A stretch of DNA of 64,000 nt, taken from Nocardiopsis alborubida (GTDB lineage Bacteria > Actinomycetota > Actinomycetes > Streptosporangiales > Streptosporangiaceae). Every line of letters begins with the position of its first letter. Within the stretch, counting starts at the first letter, position 1. Positions 48,552-57,972 of the stretch are shown in pieces. The stretch is from positions 1 through 64,000 of the forward strand of contig NZ_JAAXPG010000015.1 in NCBI RefSeq assembly GCF_012396365.1, written 5' to 3'. The notes beneath the pieces are model-generated. The model saw only the letters and a program-made list of their open reading frames with translations. It did no database searches and was not told the DNA's origin. Both the position numbers and the translations under genes were made by a program.

Positions 48552-51098
48552 TCAGCCCTCGGCCCGTTCCACGACGGCCGCCCACTCGTCCAGCAGGCGG
48601 TGCGCTGTGTCGGGGTTGGGACCTTCGGCCCAAAGATGGGTCACGGCCTCCGCGGTGTCGGGGAGGACCAGGGCCCAGCTTCCGTCCGGCTCGATCACCC
48701 GGACGCCGTCGGTGGTGTCGAGCTCGCGGCCGCCAGCCGCCTCCACGACGGCGCGCATCACGCTCCCCTTGACCGCCCACGGGGTGGGCACCGAACGGCG
48801 CAGGAGGTGCGCCTGGGGGATCGTGCGGTCGATCTGGCTCAGCGAGCGGCGCGTCCGGGCCACCAGTGCCAGCAGCCGCACGAAGGCGGCGATGGCGTCG
48901 CTGGTGGGACTGAACCGCGGCACGATGAACCCGCCCCGGCCGTCGCCCGCGAAGATGACGTCGTCCTGCGCCTGGACCGCCTTGGTCAGCTCGTCGGTGG
49001 CGGTGGCCGTCCAGTGGACCTTGACCCCGTGCGAGGCGGCCACCGTCTCGGCGACGCGGGTGGTGGTGACGGGCAGGGCCACCGTGCCGGTCCCGTACTC
49101 GGCGCAGACCAGCTCCAGGACGACCAGCAGGGCCCGGTCGTTGTGGACCAGGTCGCCGCTCTCGTCCACGATGGACAGCCGTTCGGCCACGGGGTCGAAC
49201 CGCACGCCGAAGTCGGCGCCCGAGCCCGCGACCAGCTCGCCCAGCCGCGCCAGGTCGCGGTTCTGCTTGGCGACGGTGTCGGTGGGCGAGGACTCGTCCA
49301 GCCGGTTGTTGACGGTGAGCACGTCCACGCCGATCCGGCCCAGCAGGGAGGGCAGGATGAGCGAACCGCTGCCTCCGGCGCAGTCCACGACGACCTTGAG
49401 CTCCGCCTCGGCGACGCCGGAGGTGTCCACCTTGCGCAGCAGCTCGTGGGAGTAGCTCTCCACGTTGCGCGACGGGAAGGTCAGCTCGCCGATCTCGCCG
49501 GGGAAGGCCCGGCGGTACTCGGCGCGGGAGAAGACCCGGTCGAGCTTGCGCTGGGCGCCGGGCGACAGGTCGGCGCCGTCGCCGTCCAGGAACAGGATGT
49601 CGACCGACTCGGGGTCGCCCGGGGTGGTGCGCACCGTGATGCCGCCGCTGACACCGCTCTGGGAGGTGTGGAAGCGGGCCACGGGCAGCGGCACCACCTC
49701 CAGGTCGCGCACCTCGATGGCGGCCGCGGTGAGCGCGCTGATGATCGCGCGCTTGAGCGTGCGGGCGGCGCGCGAGACGTCACGCGAGGTGGTGACGATC
49801 GCGCCCTTCTTCAGGGTGGTGGCGTAGGCGTTGGCCAGGCGCACCGCCAGTTCCGGGGTGATCTCGACGTTGATCAGGCCGGACACGCCCCGGGGGCCGA
49901 ACAGCGAGCGCTGCCCGCGCGACTCCCAGATGACGTTGGTGCTGACCACCGCCCCGGCCTCGATGGTCTTGAACGGGTAGACCTTGACGTCGTTGTGGAG
50001 GTAGGCCTCGGACTCGACGACGCAGTCCTCGCCCACGACCGCGCCCTCCTCGATCCGGGCGGCGGCCATGACGTCGGTGTTCTTGCCGATGACGGCGCCG
50101 CGCAGGTTGGCGCCGCGGCCGATGAACACGTTGTCGTGCAGGACCGTGCGGTGGGCGAAGGCCTCCGAGCGCACGACGGTGTTGCTGCCGACCACGGTGA
50201 ACTCGCGCAGCTCGGCGCCCGCCTCGACCTTGGCGTAGTCGCCGATGTAGAGCGGACCCTTGAGGACGGCCTCGGGGTGGACCTCGGCGCCCTCGCCGAC
50301 CCACACGCCCGGGGAGACCTCGAATCCGTCGATGTCCACGTCCACCTTGCCCGAGAGCACGTCGGCCTGGGCGCTGAGGTAGCTCTCGTGGGTGCCCACG
50401 TCCTCCCAGTAGCCGTCGGCGACGTAGCCGTAGAGGGGCTCGCCCTCCGCCAGCAGCTGGGGGAAGACGTCCCCGGACCAGTCGACGACCTCGCCCTCGG
50501 CGACGCGTTCGAGGACCTCCGGCTCCATGATGTAGATGCCGGTGTTGACGGTGTCGGAGAAGACCTGGCCCCAGGTGGGCTTCTCCAGGAAGCGCTGGAC
50601 GCGCCCCTGCTCGTCGACGATGATGATGCCGAACTCCAGCGGGTTCTCCACCCGCTTGAGGCCGATGGTGACCTTGGCGCCGCTCTCGCGGTGGAAGCGG
50701 ACCATGTCGGTCAGGTCGATGTCGGTGAGCGCGTCGCCGGAGATGACGATGAAGGGCTCGCCGCGCAGGTGCTCCTCGGCGTTCTTGACGCTGCCCGCCG
50801 TGCCGAGCGGCACCTCCTCGGCGACGTAGCTGAGCTTCATGCCCAGCTCCTCGCCGTCGCCGAAGTAGTTGCGGATGAGGGTGGCCAGGAACTGCACGGT
50901 GACCACGGTCTCGGTGAAGCCGTGCTTGCGCAGCAGGCGCAGTACGTGCTCCATGATGGGCTTGTTGACCACCGGGAGGAGTGGTTTGGGCTGGTTCGCC
51001 GTCATGGGGCGCAGGCGGGTTCCCTCGCCGCCCGCCATCACGACGGCCTTCATCGGAGGTGCGGTGACCTCCGGGGTGGTGTCTTCGGCCTGGCTCAT
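48552..51098 (-). CDS. Sugar-phosphate nucleotidyltransferase/phosphohexomutase fusion
   Basis: This 848-residue protein (start ATG 51098 after GGAGG) joins three parts. Residues about 16-250 are a nucleotidyltransferase with 'KAVVMAGGEGTRLRPMTANQPKPLLPVVNKPIMEHVL', 'GTAGSVKNAEE' and 'VISGDALTDIDL'. Residues about 270-400 are hexapeptide left-handed helix repeats. The remainder is a phosphoglucomutase/phosphomannomutase-like region with 'VTTSRDVSRAARTLKRAIISAL', where the usual TASHNP catalytic Ser loop is altered. 'DCAGGSGSLILPSLLGRIGVDVL' and 'GDGRGGFIVPRF' follow. In Streptomyces the homologue is annotated as mannose-1-phosphate guanylyltransferase, so GDP-mannose supply is likely. The changed Ser loop makes mutase activity uncertain. 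Confidence 0.92.
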   Translation of the reverse strand: MSQAEDTTPEVTAPPMKAVVMAGGEGTRLRPMTANQPKPLLPVVNKPIMEHVLRLLRKHGFTETVVTVQFLATLIRNYFGDGEELGMKLSYVAEEVPLGTAGSVKNAEEHLRGEPFIVISGDALTDIDLTDMVRFHRESGAKVTIGLKRVENPLEFGIIIVDEQGRVQRFLEKPTWGQVFSDTVNTGIYIMEPEVLERVAEGEVVDWSGDVFPQLLAEGEPLYGYVADGYWEDVGTHESYLSAQADVLSGKVDVDIDGFEVSPGVWVGEGAEVHPEAVLKGPLYIGDYAKVEAGAELREFTVVGSNTVVRSEAFAHRTVLHDNVFIGRGANLRGAVIGKNTDVMAAARIEEGAVVGEDCVVESEAYLHNDVKVYPFKTIEAGAVVSTNVIWESRGQRSLFGPRGVSGLINVEITPELAVRLANAYATTLKKGAIVTTSRDVSRAARTLKRAIISALTAAAIEVRDLEVVPLPVARFHTSQSGVSGGITVRTTPGDPESVDILFLDGDGADLSPGAQRKLDRVFSRAEYRRAFPGEIGELTFPSRNVESYSHELLRKVDTSGVAEAELKVVVDCAGGSGSLILPSLLGRIGVDVLTVNNRLDESSPTDTVAKQNRDLARLGELVAGSGADFGVRFDPVAERLSIVDESGDLVHNDRALLVVLELVCAEYGTGTVALPVTTTRVAETVAASHGVKVHWTATATDELTKAVQAQDDVIFAGDGRGGFIVPRFSPTSDAIAAFVRLLALVARTRRSLSQIDRTIPQAHLLRRSVPTPWAVKGSVMRAVVEAAGGRELDTTDGVRVIEPDGSWALVLPDTAEAVTHLWAEGPNPDTAHRLLDEWAAVVERAEG

Positions 51099-51253
51099 CG
51101 CCGGTACCTCCGTACCGCTGGGCCGTCGGTGCGCACCGAGGGGGGATGGTGTTCGGAGCGCACGCCGTTGCGGGCGGCGGGACATGTTCTCATGCGGAGA
51201 CGACACTCCCTTTCGATCCGACAGGACTCGTGGTGAGCCGGTCCGCGTGCGGA

Positions 51254-52009
51254 TCAGGGGCCGGTCCGCCCCTGGTCCGGGCGGCTCGGTCGGTCCGCGC
51301 CCTCGGCGGCCGCGCCGGGGTCGCCGTCAGCGGTCGCCGGTGCGGCTGGACCGAGTCGGTCCTGGGCGTGACCGCGCACGGGGTCGCTGTCGCCCACGGC
51401 CCTGGGGCCGCCGGTGCGATCAGCGCTTTCGTCGCGGCGGGTCTGGGCCATCAGGCGCAGTCCCTGTACGGCGTAGAGCAGTCCGGCCCACCAGTACAGA
51501 GCAGTTCCCCAGAGCGCGAAGGCCCAACCTATAATTCTCGCCACATCTGCGGCGATCGTGGTGTAACCGGCGAGGAACAGCAGCGGGAAGGAGTACAGCA
51601 GGCACAGCGTGGCGGCCTTGCCCGCGAAGTTGACCGGGAGGGGCCCGTAGCCGAAGTGGCGCAGGAGCGGCAGGGCGCCCAGGATGAGGACGTCGCGCAG
51701 CACGAGGATGCCCATGAGCCACCAGGGCACGATGCCGCGGATGACCAGGCCGAGCAGGGCGGCGAAGATGTAGAGCCGGTCCGCGAGGGGGTCGAGCACG
51801 GTGCCCAGGCGCGAGGTCTGGTTCCAGGCGCGGGCGATCTTGCCGTCGAGCCAGTCGCTGAGGCCCGCCAGGGCCAGCACGAGCAGGGCCCACCAGTCGG
51901 CCTGGGGCACCAGCACGAGCCACAGGAACAGGGGCACGCCCAGCAGGCGGAGCATGCTCAGTAGGTTGGGAACCGTCCAGACGCGGTCACTGACCGCCGG
52001 GCTGACCAC
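51254..52009 (-). CDS. CDP-alcohol phosphatidyltransferase
   Basis: A 251-residue membrane enzyme with 'LSDWLDGKIARAWNQTSRLGTVLDPLADRLYI', matching the DGxxARxxxxxxxxGxxxDxxxD motif of the family. About six hydrophobic segments surround it. It transfers phosphatidyl from CDP-diacylglycerol to an alcohol such as glycerol phosphate or inositol phosphate; which one is unclear. The position matches PgsA2 (Rv1822). The C-terminal 45 residues are disordered. I chose GTG 52009 because a GGGGGG site precedes it; ATG 52054 would add 15 residues and has no such site. Confidence 0.92.
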   Translation of the reverse strand: MVSPAVSDRVWTVPNLLSMLRLLGVPLFLWLVLVPQADWWALLVLALAGLSDWLDGKIARAWNQTSRLGTVLDPLADRLYIFAALLGLVIRGIVPWWLMGILVLRDVLILGALPLLRHFGYGPLPVNFAGKAATLCLLYSFPLLFLAGYTTIAADVARIIGWAFALWGTALYWWAGLLYAVQGLRLMAQTRRDESADRTGGPRAVGDSDPVRGHAQDRLGPAAPATADGDPGAAAEGADRPSRPDQGRTGP

Positions 52010-52267
52010 ATCGCCCCCCGCCGTGTGTCTGCCTTCTTGCGCGGATCGCCCCATGGCGCCAACGATAACGGGCGGGAGGGTCGTTTCCCGCCATCGTGGG
52101 TCCACCCGCCCTGGTCGGAGGGCGGCCGCACCCCGATCGTACCGTGTACGCTTTCCGGTTTTCCCAGTCGGAACCCCGCTCCGGGACCCTCACCACTGTC
52201 CAACGCGGAGCGGCCCGGCGGGGTTCCCCGACCGCGGACCCGGCCGCTGTTCCCCACCGTCGGCCCC

Positions 52268-53197
52268 TCAGCGGGCGGCGAGCAGGGCGGCCAGGCGGCG
52301 CAGGCGTTCGGGGCCGGTGGGCTCGGCGTCCTGGAGGGGGACCTCCACCGTCCCCAGGCGGGCGAAGCGCTCGCGGGTGGCGGCCAGGGCCTCGGCGGTG
52401 TCGGGCCCCGCGGCGTCCCCGCGCGGGATCTGGTTGACGACCACGGGGGCGAGCCGGAACCCGGCCTCGGTGAGCTGCTCGACGGCGCGGGCGGTCTCGG
52501 CCAGCACCATGCGGCGGGGCAGGGTCACCAGGCGCACCTCGGCGTCCCGGCGCAGGCGTTCGGCGGCGCGCTCCAGGCGGTGGCGGCGGGCGTGCAGACG
52601 CTCGGTGAGGGGGTCGGCCTCCTCCTCCGAGCCGCCGACGACGTCGGCGAAGGCCTCGGCGCGGCGGGCCCGCTCGCGCTGGCGGGTCAGGCCCACCACC
52701 CAGGGGGTCAGGAGCGCGGGCAGGTTGAGCAGACGCAGCAGGTGCCCTGTGGGGGCGCTGTCCACGACCAGGGCGTCCCAGCGCCGCCCCACCTCCTCCA
52801 TGCGGTCCACGAGCAGGTCGGCCAGGGCGGACTCGGCCATGCCGGGGCTGGCCCCCGCCTGTTCCAGGTGGCGGCGCACGGCGGGCATCACCTCGGGCGG
52901 GACGGCCCGCTCGGCGTCCCGGGCCACCTGGGCGATCCGGCGTCGCACGGCGGCGTCGGCGTCGGGCTCGGCGGCCCACAGGTTGGGGGCGACCGGGACG
53001 GGCTCGTCCTTGAGCGGCGCCTCCAGTGCGTCGCCGAGCGAGTGGGCGGGGTCGGTGGACATCACCAGCACCCGGCGCCCGGCGTCGGCCAGGGCCAGCG
53101 CGTGCGCGGCGGCCAGGGTGGTCTTGCCGACCCCGCCCTTGCCGCCGACGAAGGTGATCGGCGCGGCGGGGGCCGCGGCGGGTCCGGACTCGGTCAA
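52268..53197 (-). CDS. ArsA-type anion-transporting ATPase homologue
   Basis: A 309-residue P-loop ATPase: 'ITFVGGKGGVGKTTLAAAHALALADAGRRVLVMSTDPAHSLGDAL' (deviant Walker A and DPAHS switch) and 'DALVVDSAPTGHLLRLLNLPALL'. It lacks the metal-binding Cys triad of ArsA and is the single-domain type. The start is TTG 53197, after GGAGG. Its first bases overlap the stop of the cory-CC-star gene (TTGA), indicating coupled translation. Such ATPases accompany CstA-linked cory-CC-star genes in corynebacteria; function is unknown, and tail-anchored protein or cofactor delivery are possibilities only. Confidence 0.92.
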   Translation of the reverse strand: MTESGPAAAPAAPITFVGGKGGVGKTTLAAAHALALADAGRRVLVMSTDPAHSLGDALEAPLKDEPVPVAPNLWAAEPDADAAVRRRIAQVARDAERAVPPEVMPAVRRHLEQAGASPGMAESALADLLVDRMEEVGRRWDALVVDSAPTGHLLRLLNLPALLTPWVVGLTRQRERARRAEAFADVVGGSEEEADPLTERLHARRHRLERAAERLRRDAEVRLVTLPRRMVLAETARAVEQLTEAGFRLAPVVVNQIPRGDAAGPDTAEALAATRERFARLGTVEVPLQDAEPTGPERLRRLAALLAAR

Positions 53198-53499
53198 CAG
53201 CAGCCTCCGGGTGCTCCGAAGTCCCTGCGGCCCATCCTCTGGTGCCACTCGTGCAGGTCGGCGACCATGTACGGGATGAGGTCGAGGGTCTCGTAGGCGA
53301 CGGGGTTGTCCACCCCCAGGCTCTCCAGCATGAGCAGGGCCCGCAGGGTGTCCTGCTGGGTGCGGGCCTCGCGTCGGCGCGCGTGCCCCCAGCGCGCCTC
53401 GAAGACCTGCTGGTGGAAGTCCTCGAAGCGGCGCCAGGCGGCGACGGCGCGGCGCCAGGCCCCCGGCGGGGGCCCGGCGCCGGCATCCGGTTCGCTCAC
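53194..53499 (-). CDS. Cory-CC-star protein
   Basis: A 101-residue protein ending GAPGGCC, the double-Cys C-terminus that gives the family its name. A basic helical middle (RRFEDFHQQVFEARWGHARRREARTQQDTLRALLMLESLG) precedes 'VDNPVAYETLDLIPYMVADLHEWHQRMGRRDFG'. The terminal CC could bind metal, form a disulphide or take a modification. It lies 24 bases downstream of cstA and overlaps the ATPase gene, so the three form one operon. Confidence 0.88.
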   Translation of the reverse strand: MSEPDAGAGPPPGAWRRAVAAWRRFEDFHQQVFEARWGHARRREARTQQDTLRALLMLESLGVDNPVAYETLDLIPYMVADLHEWHQRMGRRDFGAPGGCC

Positions 53500-53523
53500 G
53501 GGGTGCCGCCCCGGGCGCGGCGG

Positions 53524-55311
53524 TTACCTGCCCTCACCCTCGTCCCTCCCCGCGGCGGTCTCCTCGGTCTCGGTCTCGGCGACCGGCGGGCTCTTGCGCG
53601 CCTTGTTCAGGGCGATGGCGGCCTCGACCATCATCCACAGGGACAGCAGCAGGATGACGCCGTCCAGCGGCGCGAGCAGGAAGGTCTGCATCGCGTCGCC
53701 CGAGACCGCGAAGTCGCGGAGCTGGAGGACCAGCGCCCAGACGGTCATGACGGCCAGGAACACCAGCGGGATGAGGATCATGACCGGGTTGCGGTGGCGC
53801 TTGGTGACCCACACGGCGATGACCGACAGGGCCAGGCCCGCGGTGAGCTGGTTGGTGGTGCCGAACAGCAGCCACAGGGTGCCCACGGCGAAGTCGCCCG
53901 GGACCAGGGTCAGCGCGAGGGGGATGAGCACCGCGATGAGCGTGGCGACGGTGATGTTGCGGGCCAGGAAGGACATCGCCCGGTGCGGTGCGCTGCCGGA
54001 GGAGAAGCGGTCGGCGGCGATCGTGGCGATCTCCTGGATGATGTAGCGCTTGAGCCGGACCGCGGTGTCCAGGGTGGTGACGGCGAAGCTGACGATCACC
54101 AGGGCGCCGAAGACCAGGGCGGTGCTCTCGGGGACTCCGATGTTGGAGGCGAAGCCCGCCACGCCCTGGACGAACATGCCCTGCGGGTCGGCGGAGGCGG
54201 CCTCCCAGTCGACGTAGAGGGTGCCCCACTCGACACCGCTGTTGGCGGAGTAGACCATGACGCCCGCGGTGCAGGCCAGGATCGAGCACAGCGCCAGCGT
54301 GCCCTCGCCCAGGGAGCTCAGATAGCCGACGTAGCGCGCGTCGGTCTCCTTGTCGATCTGCTTGGAGGTGGTCCCGGAGGCGACGAGGCTGTGGAAGCCC
54401 GAGACCGCGCCGCAGGCGATGGTGATGAACAGCAGCGGGAAGATCGGCGGGGAGCCCGCCGGGGTGTCGCGGAAGAGCGGCGCCGCGATCGTGTCCATGC
54501 CCACGATCACGCCGCCCATGATGACCAGCAGCGCCACGATCATCTGCTGCTGGTTGATGTAGTCGCGGGGCTGGAGCAGCAGCCACACCGGCAGGCGGGA
54601 GGCCACGAACGCGTAGGCGAACACGATCACGATCCACAGCAGGTTCTCCGTGATCCCCGTGGCCTCGGCGACCGGCGCGAGGCTGATGGGCAGGAGCTGG
54701 CCCAGCGGGATGCAGGCGTAGACCAGGAGCAGCGCGATGATCGACGGGAGCAGCGCGGCGGTGCGGCGGCGGTAGACCACCTGCCCCACGGCGATGGCCA
54801 GCGGAATGGTGACCAGGGTGGGCAGCACCGACTCGGGCGTGCCCACGAACAGCCCGGAGATGACGATGGCGAACACCGCGTTCACCAGGGTCACCAGGAA
54901 GAAGATGATCAGCAGGAACAGGATGCGCGCCCGGGACCCGATGACGTCGCCCGCCAGGGTGCCGATGCTGCGGCCCTTGCTGCGCAGCGAGACCACGATC
55001 GACCCGAAGTCGTGGGCGCCCGACCCGAAGATGGTGCCCAGGATCACCCACAGCAGCGCCGGTCCCCAGCCCCAGAACACGCCGATCGCCGGGCCGACGA
55101 TGGGCGCGGCGCCCGCCACGGAGATGAAGTGGTGCGCGAGGACGATGTGCTTGTTGGTGGGGACGTAGTCCACGCCGTCCTGGAGCGTGTGCGCGGGCGT
55201 GGCGAAGGACGGGTCCAGGGCGTAGACCCGTTTGGCCAGGTAGGCCGAGTAGAAGCGGTACGCCAGCGCGAAGATCGCCAGGGTGCCGAGCAGTACTGCT
55301 ACAGCGGGCAT
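53524..55311 (-). CDS. cstA: Carbon starvation protein CstA-type transporter
   Basis: A 595-residue transporter with some 15-16 hydrophobic segments and the CstA landmarks 'SVAGAAPIVGPAIGVFWGWGPALLWVILGTIFGSGAHDFGSI', 'VNAVFAIVISGLFVGTPESVLPTL', 'GCGAVSGFHSLVASGTTSKQI' (read here as ACGAVSGFHS), and 'LFGTTNQLTAGLAL'. E. coli members import peptides or pyruvate during starvation. ATG 55311 follows AAGAAGGAAC. It is divergent from a PNPOx-like gene and heads the cory-CC-star/ArsA operon. Confidence 0.95.
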   Translation of the reverse strand: MPAVAVLLGTLAIFALAYRFYSAYLAKRVYALDPSFATPAHTLQDGVDYVPTNKHIVLAHHFISVAGAAPIVGPAIGVFWGWGPALLWVILGTIFGSGAHDFGSIVVSLRSKGRSIGTLAGDVIGSRARILFLLIIFFLVTLVNAVFAIVISGLFVGTPESVLPTLVTIPLAIAVGQVVYRRRTAALLPSIIALLLVYACIPLGQLLPISLAPVAEATGITENLLWIVIVFAYAFVASRLPVWLLLQPRDYINQQQMIVALLVIMGGVIVGMDTIAAPLFRDTPAGSPPIFPLLFITIACGAVSGFHSLVASGTTSKQIDKETDARYVGYLSSLGEGTLALCSILACTAGVMVYSANSGVEWGTLYVDWEAASADPQGMFVQGVAGFASNIGVPESTALVFGALVIVSFAVTTLDTAVRLKRYIIQEIATIAADRFSSGSAPHRAMSFLARNITVATLIAVLIPLALTLVPGDFAVGTLWLLFGTTNQLTAGLALSVIAVWVTKRHRNPVMILIPLVFLAVMTVWALVLQLRDFAVSGDAMQTFLLAPLDGVILLLSLWMMVEAAIALNKARKSPPVAETETEETAAGRDEGEGR

Positions 55312-55405
55312 CGGGGAGTTCCTTCTTTCCGGTGTCAGGACCGGGTGGGCGGGGGCCTGCGTGTGCTCTGTCCAGGCGGTTCGGGTACAGTCCCGAGAAA
55401 TTAAC

Positions 55406-56311
55406 ATGAGTCACACATCACAGAAAAGGAAGTATGTGGAAGATTTCGCCACGGCCTGGCGGCGTTCGGCCGTGGGCGAGCTGTCCTGGGTGACTCCGCG
55501 GGGGCTTCCGGTGAGCGTCCCGGTGGTGCCGTTGCTGGACGGGGAGACGCCGTGCGCGGCCCTTCCGCTGGCCCACCTGGACCTGGTGGACGCGCTCGGC
55601 CCGCGCGCCGCGTTCAGCCTGACCGCGCCCGCGCCGGGGACGGACACCGGCCTGGTGGGCACGGGGCCGGTGGAGGTCCGGCTGGACCCGGGGGGCCGCC
55701 TGTTCGGACGCGACCTGGTGGAGCAGGAGGCGGCCAAGCACCCGCCGACCCGGTTGCGCGCGGGGAGCCTGATGGCGCGCAAGGAGAACTGGTGGTGGAT
55801 GGCGCGCGCCCTGGTGACCCTGAGCGGGGTGGACCGGGTGGAGGCGGTGCGCAGGCGCGACCGCGCGCAGGACGCCCTGCTGGTGCGGGAGCGGAGTGCG
55901 GGCGCTGACACGGACGCGGGCGCGCGTGCACACGCTGACGCCGACATGGACGCGGACGCCGGAGCGGTCCCCGGCGCGGACGTGCGCGTGGACGTGGTCA
56001 CCGCGCGGGACTGGTCGGCCGGTCCGGGCCGGAGCGTGGAGCTGTGGTCGCGCGACGGCGGCGACCTGTCCGGCCGGGGCGGCCGGGCCCTGGTGATGGG
56101 GCACCAGGCCAGCCCCGACTTCGAGCGCTGGGAGCGCTGGACCCGCACCGGAACGCTGTCGGGGCAGGTCCTGGCGGTCACCGAGGCCGACGGCGGCCCC
56201 GACGCGGACCCGCGGCCCTTCCGCCTGCTGGAGCGGCTGCGCAACCACCGGGAGGTGGAACGCGCCTGCCGTGCGGGGATCCGGACCGTGGAGGGCCGCC
56301 TGGGGCTCTGA
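55406..56311 (+). CDS. Possible pyridoxamine-phosphate-oxidase-fold protein
   Basis: A 301-residue protein starting MSHTSQKRKYVEDFATAWRRSAVGELSWVTPRGLPVSVPVVPLL, which suggests a PNPOx-like flavin-binding split barrel. 'DALGPRAAFSLTAPAPGTDTGLVGTGPVEVRLDPGG' and 'WWWMARALVTLSGVDRVEAV' continue. An Asp/Ala-rich insert (ADTDAGARAHADADMDADAG) sits at about residues 170-190. The assignment is tentative. The start is ATG 55406 just past TTAAC; the gap to the divergent cstA start is only 94 bases, so the promoters are close. Confidence 0.75.
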   Translation: MSHTSQKRKYVEDFATAWRRSAVGELSWVTPRGLPVSVPVVPLLDGETPCAALPLAHLDLVDALGPRAAFSLTAPAPGTDTGLVGTGPVEVRLDPGGRLFGRDLVEQEAAKHPPTRLRAGSLMARKENWWWMARALVTLSGVDRVEAVRRRDRAQDALLVRERSAGADTDAGARAHADADMDADAGAVPGADVRVDVVTARDWSAGPGRSVELWSRDGGDLSGRGGRALVMGHQASPDFERWERWTRTGTLSGQVLAVTEADGGPDADPRPFRLLERLRNHREVERACRAGIRTVEGRLGL

Positions 56312-56475
56312 CCGCCGCCTTCACGACGACCCGGAGCACGGCGGGGCTCCCGCGCGGAGCCGCCGCGCCGCACGCGCCCCCTCCGCCCCGGGTGCGGCCC
56401 CCACCGACCCGGGCGCCGCTGCTCCGGTCCGGGCCCCGGCCCCACCGGGCCGCACGCGGTTCCGCGGTGGCGGGC

Positions 56476-57864
56476 TCACAGCTCCAGGATGCGCTCGGCT
56501 TCCCTCCGGCCCGAGAGCAGGGCGCCGTGCACGGTGGCCGTGTGCTCGGTCTCGGTCGCCTCTCCCCCGAAGAACAGCCGTTCGCCGACCGGTTCGCCCA
56601 GCGCGATCCGGTCCTCGTCCCCCGATCCCACGGCGGTGAAGGAGAAGCTGCCCCGGGCGAACGGGTCGTCCATCCAGTGGGTGAGGTGGTGGCCGACGGG
56701 TTCGGGCACCTTGCGGAACAGGCCGCGCAGCGAGTCCATCGCGTGCCCGACCACGTCGGCCTCGTCCTTCTCCTCCAGGAACCGGGCCGCGTTGCCGCCG
56801 TTGCGGCAGACCAGGATCGGCGCGCCCATGACCCGCTGGCCCGCGTACCAGTGGAACCACGTCCCCTCCTCGGTCCCCAGGTGCACGAGGACCTCGGCGT
56901 CGCCCCAGAAGACGTCGTCGAAGCGCAGGAACAGCTTCTCCAGGCGGCCGCTGCCCAGGCGTTCGACGGCGCCGCCCTTGTCCTCGGGCAGCGCCGGGTC
57001 GAAGTCGACCCCTCCGGCCTTGAGCACGCCCAGGGGCAGGGTCACCAGGACCCGGTCGGCGGTCAGGGTCTCCTCCCCGCGGGGCGTGTCCACGCGCACG
57101 CCCGCGCCGTCCTCGTCGTGGAAGACCGACAGCACCACGTGTTCCAGGCGCACGTCCAGCCCCCGTGCCAGGTGGTCGGTGACCTGGGCCATGCCGTCCG
57201 GGAAGACGACGTCGTCGCCGCTGAACTCGTGCAGGGCCGCCACCGCGGTGAAGGCGACCTCGTCGGCGTCGGCGCCGTGGTCGCCCTCCACGAGGCGGTG
57301 CACGATCTCGTTGGCGTCGCGGGCCCTGCCCCGCACCAGGTTGGCGTCGTAGAGGGCCTGCTTGATGCCCTCCTCCATCGACTCCTGCGGCGTGGCCCCG
57401 ACGTTGTCCCAGTACATGTGCTCGTGCAGGAGGTTGACGTCCTCCATGTTGCGGCGGTGCCGGTCGAAGAGCAGCCTGCGGCCCTTGGGGTCGTAGGCGG
57501 TCTCGGTGGAGCGGTTGAACACGGTGGTGCGGACGCCGATCTCTCGGACCAGCCGCCCGAGGGGGTTGTTCTCCTCACCGCGTATCCAGGAGGCGCCCAC
57601 GTCCAGCGTGGCCGACGTGCCGTCCCACGCGCGCAGGGAGTGGATGCGCCCGCCCAGGCGGTCGCGGGCCTCCACGACGGTGACCCGCTCACCCTCCTCG
57701 GCGAGCCGGTCCGCGGCGGCCAGCCCGGCGATGCCCGCGCCCACGACGATGGTGTGCCCGCGCCCGGGTTCGGCCTCGCGCCCGCGCGGCGGGGACGTCG
57801 TGGGCTCCTCCTCCGCTCCCCCGTCCCCGATGGTCTCCTCGCTGACGTCCCCCGGCTCAGTCAT
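56476..57864 (-). CDS. FAD-dependent amine oxidase
   Basis: A 462-residue flavin monoamine/polyamine oxidase type: Rossmann 'IVVGAGIAGLAAADRLAEEGERVTVVEARDRLGGRIHS', 'VGASWIRGEENNPLGRLVREIG', 'VTLPLGVLKAGGVDFDPALPEDKGGAVERLGSGRLEKLFLRFDDVFW'. The C-terminal FAD cap is 'RLFFGGEATETEHTATVHGALLSGRREAERIL'. It oxidises an amine to an imine with H2O2 release, substrate unknown. The first 35 residues are acidic and disordered. Start ATG 57864. It stands alone between other single genes on the same strand. Confidence 0.93.
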   Translation of the reverse strand: MTEPGDVSEETIGDGGAEEEPTTSPPRGREAEPGRGHTIVVGAGIAGLAAADRLAEEGERVTVVEARDRLGGRIHSLRAWDGTSATLDVGASWIRGEENNPLGRLVREIGVRTTVFNRSTETAYDPKGRRLLFDRHRRNMEDVNLLHEHMYWDNVGATPQESMEEGIKQALYDANLVRGRARDANEIVHRLVEGDHGADADEVAFTAVAALHEFSGDDVVFPDGMAQVTDHLARGLDVRLEHVVLSVFHDEDGAGVRVDTPRGEETLTADRVLVTLPLGVLKAGGVDFDPALPEDKGGAVERLGSGRLEKLFLRFDDVFWGDAEVLVHLGTEEGTWFHWYAGQRVMGAPILVCRNGGNAARFLEEKDEADVVGHAMDSLRGLFRKVPEPVGHHLTHWMDDPFARGSFSFTAVGSGDEDRIALGEPVGERLFFGGEATETEHTATVHGALLSGRREAERILEL

Positions 57865-57972
57865 GTACCTCCCCCTCCGTGTCGGCGCACGACAGCGGTG
57901 CGCACGGGTCGTCCCCGGACCGTGTGTCCGGGGACGACTCCGACCCCGGCCGGACCCGGCCGGGTTGCCGGG

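Noticed and set aside
53242..55404. 720-codon plus-strand frame opposite cstA
   Set aside because: Asp/Gln/Arg-rich shadow; cstA has clear family motifs and a ribosome site.
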